Origin: Ilyonectria destructans
Lineage: Eukaryota > Ascomycota > Sordariomycetes > Hypocreales > Nectriaceae
Direction of reading: 5' to 3'
DNA: 64,000 nt
Assembly (NCBI GenBank): GCA_020740775.1
Contig: JAHEWK010000007.1
Coordinates: 2,790,001-2,854,000 of the forward strand
The position numbers and the translations under genes were made by a program. A model generated the notes under the pieces. That model saw only the letters and a list, made by a program, of their open reading frames with translations, did not search any database and was not told the origin of the DNA. Positions within the stretch are counted from its first letter, which is position 1. Each line of letters opens with the position of its first letter. Positions 35,826-46,819 of the stretch are shown piece by piece.

Positions 35826-37772
35826 CTACTCCACAGCCACAAAGTCCACACCCTCGAAGCCTCCAGTAGTTTTCCACTCCGTAATCACCCTCTCAAAATC
35901 AAAAATGCCTTTCCCCCACATGGCTCCCCTTGCTCGCCTTTTGAGCTCTTCTACTGGCACAGACCGGTCCATCTCTCCCTCCGCGTTGATATAACTAGGC
36001 GTACAGCCTGCACTGGCCCCAAAAACGCCAGCCTGGGAGACTATCCTGGCGGACCACTCCTCCTCGGCTTCAACAGTTGGCTCCACAACCACATTATACT
36101 TGTAACCTGAGGAAGACTTTGGTCCTGGCTTCACTCTCTTCCTTGCTTCGGCCAGGATGTCGGCTGCATGCTTGACTGACATATCAATGCAGTATACAAA
36201 GTTGGGTGAGCCAGAAGCCTGAGAAAATCCGGGCCAGAACAAGTTGGGGAAATCATGGCTCATAATCCCGTGTAGAGTTGCGAGTTTGTCTTTCCACTTT
36301 GCATCCAGAGAGCAGTCATTGCGGCCCCGAACGTCAATATCGACGCGGCCGCCTGGACTAAAGAGGAATGGGCTCCGATAGCCAGTACCAAGAATCAAGA
36401 CATCCAAGGGATACTCTTTATCATTGAAGATGATTCCCCTTTCATTGATAAGCTCTACCCCACGGCCGTTTGTGTCCACGAGGGTCACGTTGTCCTTATT
36501 AAAGGCCTGGAGATACTCATCGTGAAAGCAGGCCCGCTTGCACCAGCTTGGGTACCAGGCCTTGAGATTCTGTGCAGTCTCTTTGTCGGTGATAAGCTGG
36601 TCAACTCTCTCGCGGATCGTCTCTTGACGTGGCAAGTCGAGCGCATGGAGGGACCGGGCATATTTCTCCATGTCCTCGGGCCGAATCTCGTCCTCTGTAC
36701 CGACTAAAGCTTTGTAAGCCGGCATGCCTGTCCAACCATCGGAGACCATGTCTCTTTCCGGCTTGTTTGCTAAATTAGCGACGAATGCATTGAAGTTTTC
36801 CCTTCTTTCTTGCTGCCAGCCACTCCTCCCCCGGATCTCGCGATCCCACCACTCCTTATCAGTGTCGCAGTTGCCTCGAACGTCAACACTCGATGGTGTT
36901 CGTTGAAAGACGTATAGCTCCTTGGCCCAGGAGGAAACAGCTGGTACAACTTGGATTGCCGTGGCTCCCGTGCCAATAATACCAACTCTCTTGCCTCGCA
37001 GTTTCGTGAGGGCGGGATCAGCGGAAGAGCCGCCTGTGCAATTATAGTCCCAGCGAGCTGTGTGAAATGTTTCACCGGCGAACTTTTCTAGTCCCTTAAT
37101 TTTCGCAATTTGCGGAATGACCATAATCCCGGTTGCCATCATAACAAAGCGGGCGCGCATAGTGAAGCGAGAAATCTCTTTCCCGTGCCTTTGCCGTGTC
37201 ATATTTACCATCCATTCTTTCTTCGTGTCATCCCAAACAAGTTTCTGAACTTTGCAATGAAACGATGCTTTATCGGCGATGTTCCATTTTTCAGCAACTT
37301 GCTTAGAATAAGCTCGAAGCTCGTTACCAGAGACATACTTTCGTGTCGGCATATAACCCATCTCTTCCAGGAGTGGCATATAGATGTAGCTTTCAATATC
37401 GCACATGAGGCCGGGATATCGGTTCCAGTACCATGTTCCGCCAAATCCGCCAGCATTATCCACCAAATGAATATCTTCTGGGGCGAATCCAGAGTCTATC
37501 AAGCGGGCCGCGTAAAGCAAGCCGCCAAACCCTGCGCCGATGATCAGGACCTCGGTCCTCTCGGGGGTAGGGGCAGATTTGTACTGGGTAGCTGACTCTT
37601 CCTCCCATGGATCTGCGATGAATTTGGTGTATTTATCGATTGAGAAGAGATCGGTGAACTGGGACATGCCCTCAGAGCGTAGGCGTTTCGCCCGTTCGGC
37701 TTGATATTTTGCCTCAATCTCACTGGCCATCTTGGATGAGTTGGGTGTTGGCTGGGTGGAGTTCTGCATCAT
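35826..37772 (-). CDS. Baeyer-Villiger (class B flavin) monooxygenase
   Basis: Single exon, 648 aa from the ATG at 37772, or 634 aa from the ATG at 37730. It inserts oxygen next to a ketone carbonyl to give an ester or lactone, using FAD, NADPH and O2. FAD-binding GAGFGG is at about residues 79-84; the Baeyer-Villiger fingerprint FAGETFHTARW is at 231-241; the NADPH-binding GTGATA is at about 267-272. An N-terminal extension of about 70 residues before the Rossmann fold is usual in the large-ketone (cyclopentadecanone/steroid-type) group. It diverges from the peroxisomal multifunctional enzyme. No PTS1 (ends VAVE). Substrate not deducible. Confidence 0.95.
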   Translation of the reverse strand: MMQNSTQPTPNSSKMASEIEAKYQAERAKRLRSEGMSQFTDLFSIDKYTKFIADPWEEESATQYKSAPTPERTEVLIIGAGFGGLLYAARLIDSGFAPEDIHLVDNAGGFGGTWYWNRYPGLMCDIESYIYMPLLEEMGYMPTRKYVSGNELRAYSKQVAEKWNIADKASFHCKVQKLVWDDTKKEWMVNMTRQRHGKEISRFTMRARFVMMATGIMVIPQIAKIKGLEKFAGETFHTARWDYNCTGGSSADPALTKLRGKRVGIIGTGATAIQVVPAVSSWAKELYVFQRTPSSVDVRGNCDTDKEWWDREIRGRSGWQQERRENFNAFVANLANKPERDMVSDGWTGMPAYKALVGTEDEIRPEDMEKYARSLHALDLPRQETIRERVDQLITDKETAQNLKAWYPSWCKRACFHDEYLQAFNKDNVTLVDTNGRGVELINERGIIFNDKEYPLDVLILGTGYRSPFLFSPGGRVDIDVRGRNDCSLDAKWKDKLATLHGIMSHDFPNLFWPGFSQASGSPNFVYCIDMSVKHAADILAEARKRVKPGPKSSSGYKYNVVVEPTVEAEEEWSARIVSQAGVFGASAGCTPSYINAEGEMDRSVPVEELKRRARGAMWGKGIFDFERVITEWKTTGGFEGVDFVAVE

Positions 37773-38479
37773 TGCGCATCAGATGGGTAGTTGTTTGTCA
37801 AAAGACAAAATTAAGAGGGGAAGTAATGACGAAGGCATATATAGCTCTCTGACACATGTCGAGCCTGAGCTACCAAGGGCCTCATCTGGATAGAATAAAG
37901 TGTCTTGTCCTATAACGATTTTCTTCGTAATACCAGTCAGTTCCACATCCGAGGGCACTGGCCCGACTCCCTCGGCCACAGTAATAATTGCATCATGCGT
38001 TTCGGGTCCTGGCGTTTGTCTATCTTGCCTACTAGCAGCTGGACACACCCGCGTAACATTATACCGCCGAGACTTTTCTATCCTATGCGATATTATGGGA
38101 AGTATGCTGAATTTCCGATGCCACTTTCAGAAAATAATCATGAGCTTCTTGTTCAATGATAATCGTAAATGAATAAACTTTGGAGAATCTCCGAGATCCG
38201 GCCCGAAGGGTCACCTCGGGCCACAGAAACCAACCGTCGCCCATTTCCGAACACATATCTCTGCTAAGTAATCCAGGCGGCTGGCTGAACACCGAGGCAT
38301 CCTCGGTCAACCCGACGCGTAGCAACACGGGTTAGTTTCCATGGCACTTACTCTGCCTTAATTAGCGCAGCAATACTTCAACACAAAGTCTTGTCCCGGC
38401 TCTAAATGAACCATGTTGCATGTCGACATCCGGTCTTTGGTAACCACGTTGTTTTGAAGCTCTGCGTACTTGATCGATA
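37773..38479. promoter_or_regulatory. Divergent promoter of BVMO and multifunctional enzyme
   Basis: Two inverted repeats stand out. GGCCCGA-N9-TCGGGCC occupies 38200-38222 and contains CCTCGG at 38214; ACCGAGG-CAT-CCTCGGT occupies 38291-38307, about 175 bp before the multifunctional-enzyme ATG. Both carry the CCGAGG core found upstream of the other catabolic genes. No gene inside. Confidence 0.55.
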
Positions 38480-41245
38480 ATGTCGGAGCTACGCTTTGAT
38501 GGCCAGGTTGCCGTCATTACCGGCGGAGGAAGCGGCCTCGGAATAGGATACGCCAAGCTTCTAGCTTCTAGGGGTGCAAGTATCGTCGTCAACGACGCGA
38601 CCAAAGTGAGTTGCCATCAGGGTCTGCCAAATACAATCACTATGCTGACAGATACTCAGGCTGCGGACATAGTGGTTAGACAAATCATTGACACCGGCGG
38701 CAAAGCAGTAGCCAGCTACGACAGTCCGGAGGATGGAGCCAACATCATCCAATCCGCCATTTCAGCCTTTGGCCGCATTGATATCCTGATCAATAATGCA
38801 GACCTGGTTCTAGATACTCCATTTGAGAATCTTGCGGACCAAGACTGGGACCTTGTCAATAACGCTGTCATCAGAGGACCATACAAGACCACACAGGCTG
38901 CCTGGCTGCATTTCCGTTCTCAGAAATCTGGCCGCATCATCCTCACTAGTTCGGCGTCTGGGCTCTATGGCAGCCCAGGCCGAAGCAACACGTCCTCTGC
39001 CAAAGCTGCCATGGTCGGCTTTGGAAAGACTTTGGCTAAAGAGGGTGCCAAGTACAATATCTTGACAAACATCATCGCTCCAGTTACGGCCACGGATCAG
39101 CTACCTGAAGCAACATTACCTCTCGTCTCTTTGTTGGTACACCAGAAGAACAACTTTGAAAATGGCTCCATCTTTGAAGTTGATGCTGGCCGTATCTCAA
39201 AGGTGAGGTGGGAGAGAGCGCATGGAGCTGTCCTCAAGTGCGACGACTCCATGACTCCGGGAGCAATTCTAGAGAGGTGGACTGATATCAACGACTTCTC
39301 GCAACCCGAGTATCCCAACGCGACAGCAGATATGATGAAACACCTGAAAGTATCGCAACAAATGAAAAGTAATCGCCCTGGAGCGGATATTCAATTCGTC
39401 GGCAAAGTGGCTGTGGTCACCGGCGGAGGTGCTGGGTAAGTTTTCCAGAGCCCAGTTCATGTCTCCCCAATATTTCCAACTGCTAATGAATGTCTCATAG
39501 TCTGGGTCGAGCCTATTGCATCCAGTTAGCCAAGCGCGGTGCAGCCGTTGTCGTCAACGACCTTTCGGACCCACATGCAGTTGTCAAAGAGATTCAGGGC
39601 TTTGGTGGAACTGCGGTAGCAAATACGTCTTCAGTTGAAGATGGAGATGCTGTGATTAAGACGGCCATCGACAACTTTGGCAGAGTCGACATCTTGATCA
39701 ACAACGCGGGGATTCTCCGAGACAAGTCGTTTCAGAACATGAACGATAAGTTATGGAATGACATTATGGGTGTTCATCTCCGTGGAACCTACAAGTGCAC
39801 TCGAGCTGCATATCCGTATATGATCAAGCAGAAGTACGGCCGCATCGTGAATACCTCTAGTACTAGTGGTATTTACGGCAACTATGGTCAGACTAATTAC
39901 GCTGCAGCGGTAAGCCCTTGTCGATGGAAATTAATGAGCTCGAAGCTGATATTTGATGCAGAAAACGGCCATGCTCGGGCTGGCCGCATCCCTAGCAATC
40001 GAAGGCCAGGAGCACAATATCACCATCAACAGCATCGGACCATCTGCAGGTACGCAGCTTACACGGACTGTTCTGAGCGAAGAACTCGTCAAGGCACGTA
40101 AGCCGGATTTTGTAGCGCCTCTAGTTCTGCTGCTCTGCTCAGACAAGATCCCCAACGGAGTTACCGGCCAAATATTTGAGGTTGGGTGCGGATGGCAGGG
40201 TCAAACCAGATGGCAACGATCGAGTGGCTATATGTTCAAACCCCAAGCTGTACCTACTCCAGAACAGATTCTCAGTTCCTGGAATGCCGTCACCGACTTC
40301 AATGACGGAAGGGCACATCACCCTGGACTTGGAAACACCACCCAGACCCGGCCACTGGCGTCGGATTATTACACAGCCGCTATCGAGAAGGCTAAGAAAA
40401 CTAAGGCAGAAGGGACTGTCTTTTCGTATACAAACCGAGACGCCATCCTGTACAACGTTTCACTTGGTGCCGACAGAAATCATCTTCCGTTGGTGTACGA
40501 AAACGCAACAGACTTCCATGTCTTGCCCAGCTTCGGTGTTATTCCAGGGACGACTGCAGCTCGGCCATTCAACCTAGAGCAGCTCGTTCCGAACTTCAAC
40601 TTCAAGATGCTTTTACATGGCGAACACTTTCTTGAGATTCGCAAGCATCCAATTCCAACATCCGCAACATTGGTTTCATATCCTAGGCTGATCGAGATTC
40701 TGGATAAGGGCAAAGCAAGTGTTGCGATAATTGGTACAACGACTAAGGATGCTGTAACTGGAGAAGAAGTTTTCTACAACGAGCTGTCTCTTTTCTTACG
40801 AGGATCTGGCGGATTCGGCGGCCCAACCAAGAGAACTGACAACATCGTTTCAGCCACCATATCTACTGCTCCTAGCGGTAAGCCGGATCTGACTGTCGAG
40901 CAAACGACTTCACCAGATCAAGCGATTCTTTACCGATTGAATGGCGACAGAAACCCCCTACATATCGACCCGGCTGCAAGCACCGCTGGCGGGTTCAAAA
41001 GCCCGATTCTGCATGGTCTCTGCAGTTTCGGAATTGCTACGAAACATGTCGTCGGCGAGCTCGGTCCCATTAAGAACATCAAAGCTCGCTTTGTGGGCAC
41101 GGTTACGCCTGGCGAGACACTAGTGACGGAGATGTGGAAGGCCGGCAATATTGTCTCCTTCCAGACACGGGTCAAGGAGAGTGGGAAGCTGTGCATCTCT
41201 CATGGCAGCGCTGAGTTACTGGGAACCCCCGCATCTCATCTTTAA
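38480..41245 (+). CDS. Peroxisomal multifunctional beta-oxidation enzyme (MFE-2/Fox2 type)
   Basis: Four exons, 864 aa: 38480-38605, 38660-39435, 39501-39909, 39962-41245. The first intron is 54 bp and stop-free, so it can be misread as coding. Order: SDR domain A (TGGGSGLG near residue 14), SDR domain B ([20 protein letters not shown], then NYAAAK) and a C-terminal hot-dog 2-enoyl-CoA hydratase with the hydratase-2 motif [13 protein letters not shown]. It should hydrate enoyl-CoA and oxidise the (R)-3-hydroxy product. It ends in SHL, a PTS1-type signal. Domain A looks damaged: Tyr of YxxxK is Thr (about 153) and NNAG is NNAD, while domain B is intact. Probably one active dehydrogenase domain. 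Confidence 0.95.
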
Positions 41246-42400
41246 AACCTAAGAGCCATATTAGATGGGAAACAATAAAAACAACAGAGGTTGAGGTTCA
41301 GTGCTTACTTCGTCTATTCGATGGATCATGTCCTACATGTGAGGATTCCGCAGAAGCAGTCCTATTTGTGCCAGTCAAAGAAGTTCTATGAACATTGGCT
41401 GAAGGTGATTGTGCTTTGAGTCCATGTGGCAGATCACGATGTACCTTGCTCCCAAAGGTAGTGAAAGCGGTGCACTTCCATGCCGTACTACCATTGTTTC
41501 TCAGTGGCTTGCTTTTTGTCGACAGTAAAGCTGAGCAGGGTAAGTGAGATTGGTGAGAAAGTCACCCGATCAACAGGTGTTGCCCGTGGCGCGCAACTGT
41601 AGGCCTCGGACCCGATGTTATTGCAGAGTGCTCCCAAGGAGTACCGAGTAGGTACTTGAAGTTGGAAGTCGAAGAGGCTGATGGCTAATGAAGGCACCCT
41701 TGCTAGAGGTAGTTATAGGTAAAGATGAGGCCGGCGGCGCCTTCTTGCCCCTCTGTGCGGCGAAATAATCTCACGTTCCTCAATATTTACTACAACGAGT
41801 TTGGCGATTGTGTCCACGCATCCAGTGTGCGGTATTTCAGGGCGTTGAGTGAATCGAGGAAATACGACTTCGACAGGACTAAAAGTATAAGATTTCCTGC
41901 CGGGGATATTGTTTCCAGCTCAAGATGAGTATTCAAAACGGTGACCATACTCATTAGCATAAGAGTCACCGACCTAGAACGCTTTGTCCCGGTTTCATTT
42001 ACCTAATTGTTTCGCAATTCGTAAAAGCTCATTGAGGCGACGAACAGAAAAAGGTCACTATAGGGTAGGGATATCGGCAGGGTGTCAGCGACCATACCTT
42101 AAACGAGGTTCCCAATGTCTCCTACTTGGGACTTGAACAACCAAAAGCCCAAGTAAAAAGTATCATATAAATAGAGCGTGAGAAGTATTGCTTTGCCGCA
42201 TAAATTAGCACTGTTCTCAAACATCAAAATATGCATCTTCTTCAGCCGACGGAGATGAGGGGATTGCCCCACAGTTGCCGAGGCATGAGCATACACGGAG
42301 AAGGAAACCCACGACCTTCAACTGACATTTGAGAACATCTCTGTGTATTTCAGAAAGCTGTCCGGATTTAATTGGCCTCACCCTCCAGCTATTGAGTGAC
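41246..42400. other. Intergenic upstream of thioesterase
   Basis: No gene seen in about 1.15 kb. CCTCGG lies at 41604 and CCGAGG at 42278-42283, the latter 118 bp before the thioesterase ATG. Confidence 0.5.
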
Positions 42401-43437
42401 ATGGATTATCAAATGGCAGGCTCGTCGGCATCGTATTTGGAGGAGATGTTGCATTTGAAACAGATTGAGCCGGTGAGGCAGACAACAGCCGAAACAATAC
42501 ACGCACTGTCTTGGCTAAACACATTCTGGTAGGACCTATTCACCAGCACCGAACAACTTTGGCATCCTCCAGGAGGCAGAGGGATCTATGGTGGGTAAGT
42601 AGACTCCTTCTTCGCCAGTGGATTGCCCGGATTGATATTGAGTCTAGGGTCATTGCTGGGCTCTGTATTCGCGCTGCGCAACACACGGTCAGCGACGGCT
42701 TCTCCATTCATGCCACGCATTGCTACTTCTTGGAAGTAGGAGACAGCAAGGAGCCCGTTGAATTCTCCGTACAACGCGTGCGTGACGGAAAGTCTTTCAT
42801 CACCCGAAATGTCATCGCCAGCCAGGGCGGAAATCCCATCTGCTCCAGCACGGTATCATTCGCTCGCGATGGCACCCAGGACAGTCGACGACACGTACAA
42901 CATGGACCCCCAATGTCTGAAGGGCTGCATCCTCCGCCAGAAGATCGTTCTCTCTCTAATTCAAAAACAACGGTAGCTCCGCAGACGTTCCCGGTCGATA
43001 TTGAGCAGGCCCACGGTCCGCCACACGGCCAAGTGATGCGGATTTGGATTAGATCCCCCGAGAATGTTGCAGAGGCCAGTAATCACGCCCTTCATCAGGT
43101 GATCCTGGCTTTCCTCTCCGATTGGGTCCTTATGCCCGCCGTTCCAATTGTGAATAACGTGTGGAAGTTCCCTGATGCAATTATTCCAGGCGACAACCTG
43201 TCGGCGTTTGAAGGATCCGAACTTGGCATGCTCTTTACACTCAACCACACCATGTTCTTCCATGAACCACTTGAAGTCAAGGCCGATGAGTGGATGCTTC
43301 TCGAAACAAACTCCCCGTGGGCAGGCAAGGAAAGAGGACTCGTGACGAGCAAGGTTTTCTCTAAGGGTGGTATTTTGTTGGCGACGTGCATACAAGAGGT
43401 CGGTACTGGTGCAAAGTGGGACCCAATCAGTCACTAA
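42401..43437 (+). CDS. Acyl-CoA thioesterase (TesB/type II, double hot-dog)
   Basis: Three exons, 307 aa: 42401-42472, 42533-42594, 42648-43437. Splicing in phase gives LWHPPGGRGIYGGVIAGLCIRAA, the N-terminal block of TesB-like enzymes (usually GGxxxAQ). The second hot-dog begins around residue 170; NHTMFFHEP and WMLLETNSPWAGKERG are the typical C-terminal catalytic-region blocks. It hydrolyses acyl-CoA to free acid and CoA, as used to release CoA or end products during peroxisomal beta-oxidation. No PTS1 at its end (ISH). It lies downstream of the multifunctional enzyme with CCGAGG in its promoter, so it probably belongs to the same pathway. Confidence 0.88.
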
Positions 43438-43815
43438 CCTCAATCTAGGGCGGTGTTCGACTTAAAAGGACTGCCAAGGTTGTGGAGGCGAAAATATAGG
43501 CAATTCATTACCTGGGGGAAGTCGGAGGACCTGGGTCTTGACAGAAGAGTTGACGGGAACGAGTGCGAGTTGGAATGATAGACATGTAGAGAAGACGTGA
43601 TAAGTATAAAGTTATCGACGTATGCGATACGTCAGGTTTATATACTCATTGTATTATGGCTTTCGCAAATAAATGATGAAGGTCAAACAAAGGCTAATAT
43701 TGACCGAAAAGAAAAAGAACTATTGAAAAGAAGTTGTACGGTACGTTGACCGAGAATCAAACACCAACCGAGGCCGACCTACAATACTGATATATCTGAT
43801 CTGGCTCTTCATCAA
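43438..43815. other. Short interval between convergent genes
   Basis: 3' flanks of the thioesterase and the Zn2Cys6 regulator; nothing else seen. Confidence 0.6.
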
Positions 43816-46128
43816 CTAGAAACCGAACCTCTCGTCAAACATCGCATTTCTGTCATCCCCGCTGCCTGCAAGAAGGGCAGGGTCAATATCAAAATCCAAG
43901 AGGGCAGGAATATTATCAACATCTTCCCACGAGGAAACCAGGTCCTCGCGTGGCTGATCCATGCTGCTCAATATCCCCTGGTCAAGGGGCCAGAGATCAA
44001 ACGTGCTGAGTAGCGGGCTGAAAGTATGCCTCACATCAGGCTCAGCCGAAGTCTGGCTCTCTTCCGGAGCATCCAAGTGCTGCTGAGTCAAGCTCAAAGG
44101 GCTCGGGTATGCTTCTGCGATCTGTTTGTGTCCCATTGCGATAGACAACTCATGGGTGACTTGGCCCGCTTTTGAAAGCGAAAAATTGGAGCTGAACGTG
44201 GGGATATCCACACCAGAACTCGTTATGACAGAGTCGACAAAGTGGATGGCAGAGAAGGCAGAAGGATATATGTCTTCTAGTTCATGCAACGCCTGCATAC
44301 ACTGAAAAAAGCGGCCGATGCTGATATTGCGGACTTCCTCGTTGGGAGAGCGGACATCCAGCAGGTGTATCAACGCTGCGGAGAGAAACGCCGGGATACT
44401 GTTGGTGGCTAGATATTGCAACTGGCTGCTAGACTGGAGATGAAAGGCCAACTTCGTCACCGAGATGGCAGATTCGGCCACCTTGGCTCTCGATACTTTG
44501 CTGCTGGCAGTGCCTGACCCAGAGAGGCTAAAGGCATGCGGTCGATGCAATACAGCAACTGCATTCAAGTAGCTTATCCTCAGAAGCGCTTGGCACAACA
44601 AGGTCATCTGATGGGCCCTTTCGCCCTGAGGGACTGAGACGTATATGGACCGCGGATCTTGATTCTGGCACCATGTGTTGAGCTCAGCCTCGCATTGGGC
44701 AAGCTCCTGGATTTGATTGCCCGACTTTTTGGGGAACATGATGGGTTGAGGGAGGTATTCGAACGATGAATTCGCATGACTACCCAATGCCGTATATTGT
44801 GAGTATACGATGTGACCGACGCAGATGCACAGCTTCGTTAGCTCGATGCACATGGTGCACATTGCAATACGACGCTCCGCGTTGGCTCCGGTGATGCGAG
44901 GGTCGCGCACCAAATCGACCACAGCCTGTGAAGGAGCGTGTATCTCGAAGTCGTTCAAGGTGAGCATGGCCACATCGTACTCTCCATCGTGGATTCGGAT
45001 AGGGCGACGAATACCCAGGGCGAGAAGTCGGTCCTGTATCACACAAGCCCACCAGACTCGACGTCTTACGTGCTTGTCTCGCGCCGGGATATCTAGGGCT
45101 TCAGGGTCCCGGTGAAGGTTCATGGCCTGAGCGAGAGTCAAGACGATTCCCATCCAATACCACGCATCCCTTTCGTCGTCGGGGGGACAGTCGTGCCAGT
45201 AAGTCATCAATAGCAAAGACTCAATTAGCGTGAGGTGGTCGGGCTCGCAGTCCAGCCCGTAAAGCAGACGAACCCGGTCAAAGAAGGTCTCGCGGGCTTT
45301 CTTCCTACTAGAAAAGCCCCTGGCTTTCAGAAACTTGAAGTCTATAAGGTTCACGCTCGCAAACATGACGGCTTGGAATAGCAGGAGGCTGACTGGATTG
45401 TCCCCATCGCCAAGAAGAATAGACTCGAGAAACACCATAAAGTCCATGGCGGGTAAAAAAGGAAAGATGATGGTAATGTACGTCCGTAGTAACTCGTTTC
45501 GCAGCTCATCGTCGGGTATAGTAAGAGCACCCTTGTTGGCGAGGTATTCCATGTCCTGAGATGTAATGTGGGCCGGGAGCCGCCTGATGTACGGCGGGAG
45601 GCAAAATTGTTGAGGTTTCTTGGCGACATTGCAAGGTGAGTGCCGGACAGTCTCCGCTGTCTTCTTGGATGGTTGCAATTGAGTCCTCTGAGATGGCTGC
45701 GCCTGAGCTTCAACATAGATGCAGTCACTTGCAGCAGCCGGAGGGTTGTGTCGGCGCTGATCTGCGAGTTCATTTAGTAAGGCTTCAGACTTGTCAAACA
45801 TTACGCTGTGCCGCTTCACACCCTTACCCTTGGTCAACTGCCTAAGCAGGGATTCGCCCGTGGTTATCTCTGGTATATGGTATGTAGGAACAGCCTCCTT
45901 TCTCGCTCGATTTGACTCGGTAACAACACAGTCGATGCCATAAAGACGGCAATTGGTGCAGGGGACGCCATCGCAACTCACATCGCAGCGAACCTTGCGA
46001 TTACGGCAGCAGATGCAGGCTCTGGTGGACCGACGCCTGGTCGTGATACGGCCACGACCGTCATCACACGCTCGTCGCTTTTGAGAAGTGCCGCTGGAGA
46101 CGGAGGGGTCCGAAGATTGAGACGCCAT
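43816..46128 (-). CDS. Zn2Cys6 transcription factor with fungal-specific regulatory domain
   Basis: Single exon, 770 aa from the ATG at 46128; the frame is open further upstream but only from a TTG. The zinc cluster ACICCRNRKVRCD...CTNCRLYGIDC is at about residues 37-68, preceded by a basic stretch. The middle-homology region (Fungal_trans type) spans roughly 225-500, including YWMGIVLTLAQAMNLHRDP and RRVWWACVIQDRLLALGIRRP. The acidic C-terminal end (DIDPALLAGSGDD) may activate transcription. Its central position in the catabolic block makes it the best candidate pathway regulator, and its own promoter has CCGAGG at 46271. That link is inference. Confidence 0.93.
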   Translation of the reverse strand: MASQSSDPSVSSGTSQKRRACDDGRGRITTRRRSTRACICCRNRKVRCDVSCDGVPCTNCRLYGIDCVVTESNRARKEAVPTYHIPEITTGESLLRQLTKGKGVKRHSVMFDKSEALLNELADQRRHNPPAAASDCIYVEAQAQPSQRTQLQPSKKTAETVRHSPCNVAKKPQQFCLPPYIRRLPAHITSQDMEYLANKGALTIPDDELRNELLRTYITIIFPFLPAMDFMVFLESILLGDGDNPVSLLLFQAVMFASVNLIDFKFLKARGFSSRKKARETFFDRVRLLYGLDCEPDHLTLIESLLLMTYWHDCPPDDERDAWYWMGIVLTLAQAMNLHRDPEALDIPARDKHVRRRVWWACVIQDRLLALGIRRPIRIHDGEYDVAMLTLNDFEIHAPSQAVVDLVRDPRITGANAERRIAMCTMCIELTKLCICVGHIVYSQYTALGSHANSSFEYLPQPIMFPKKSGNQIQELAQCEAELNTWCQNQDPRSIYVSVPQGERAHQMTLLCQALLRISYLNAVAVLHRPHAFSLSGSGTASSKVSRAKVAESAISVTKLAFHLQSSSQLQYLATNSIPAFLSAALIHLLDVRSPNEEVRNISIGRFFQCMQALHELEDIYPSAFSAIHFVDSVITSSGVDIPTFSSNFSLSKAGQVTHELSIAMGHKQIAEAYPSPLSLTQQHLDAPEESQTSAEPDVRHTFSPLLSTFDLWPLDQGILSSMDQPREDLVSSWEDVDNIPALLDFDIDPALLAGSGDDRNAMFDERFGF

Positions 46129-46819
46129 GTCACGATATAGAGCGGAGGGGGGATTGATCAAGAACAGACGCTCAGGATAGAAGCAGACCTTGTGATGTCG
46201 TCACAATCGAAGGAGGAGGAGCGGCGGGGAACCGGGCTTACCGACTCTCCGCGCGGTGAGTGTATATAACCCGAGGATTGATCACCGCCACATGAAAGCG
46301 GGGAACCACCCTTACACAGCAACCGGGGTAGCTGATCCCTGTTTTGAAGCTGTCGGTGAAGCCCCGCTTCCCCACGGGGTAGAGGCCAGGGCCTGATGTC
46401 AGATATCAAGGAGTATGAACAAGCGGTACAAGAGAAGTCGGGAGAATCTTAATTTGAGTATCGTCTCTACTTTATTTCCTCTCCGGCATGTAAATGGTCG
46501 ATATTCTGCAACCGTGAGCCCAATTTCGACAATTAGATCCACACCTCCAGCTAAAACCAACCCAACGGGAAAATAGAACTGTCATCAGACAGGAACGAGG
46601 TTTTACGTATGCAATGAAGGCACGAACTGCATTAATGACTTACGGTATCTGGAGCCAATTTATCAACTCGTGGGCATCATCTCGGCTGCTAGCTCGCTCG
46701 GCTACTAAACATACAGAATGATCACCAGCGCTTATAACCTCGGGTACGTATCCGGCACAAAACGACCCGACTTCCGGAGTTGGGATACGCTATCCCGAAA
46801 TCAACGTATTTCAGTCAAA
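46129..46819. other. Intergenic
   Basis: Promoter of the leftward Zn2Cys6 gene (CCGAGG at 46271-46276) and 3' flank of the next leftward SDR. No gene. Confidence 0.5.

Noticed and set aside
38606..38659. 18 extra residues read through in the multifunctional enzyme
   Set aside because: The segment has GTGAGT and CAG borders, length divisible by three, and interrupts a conserved SDR block; it is an intron.
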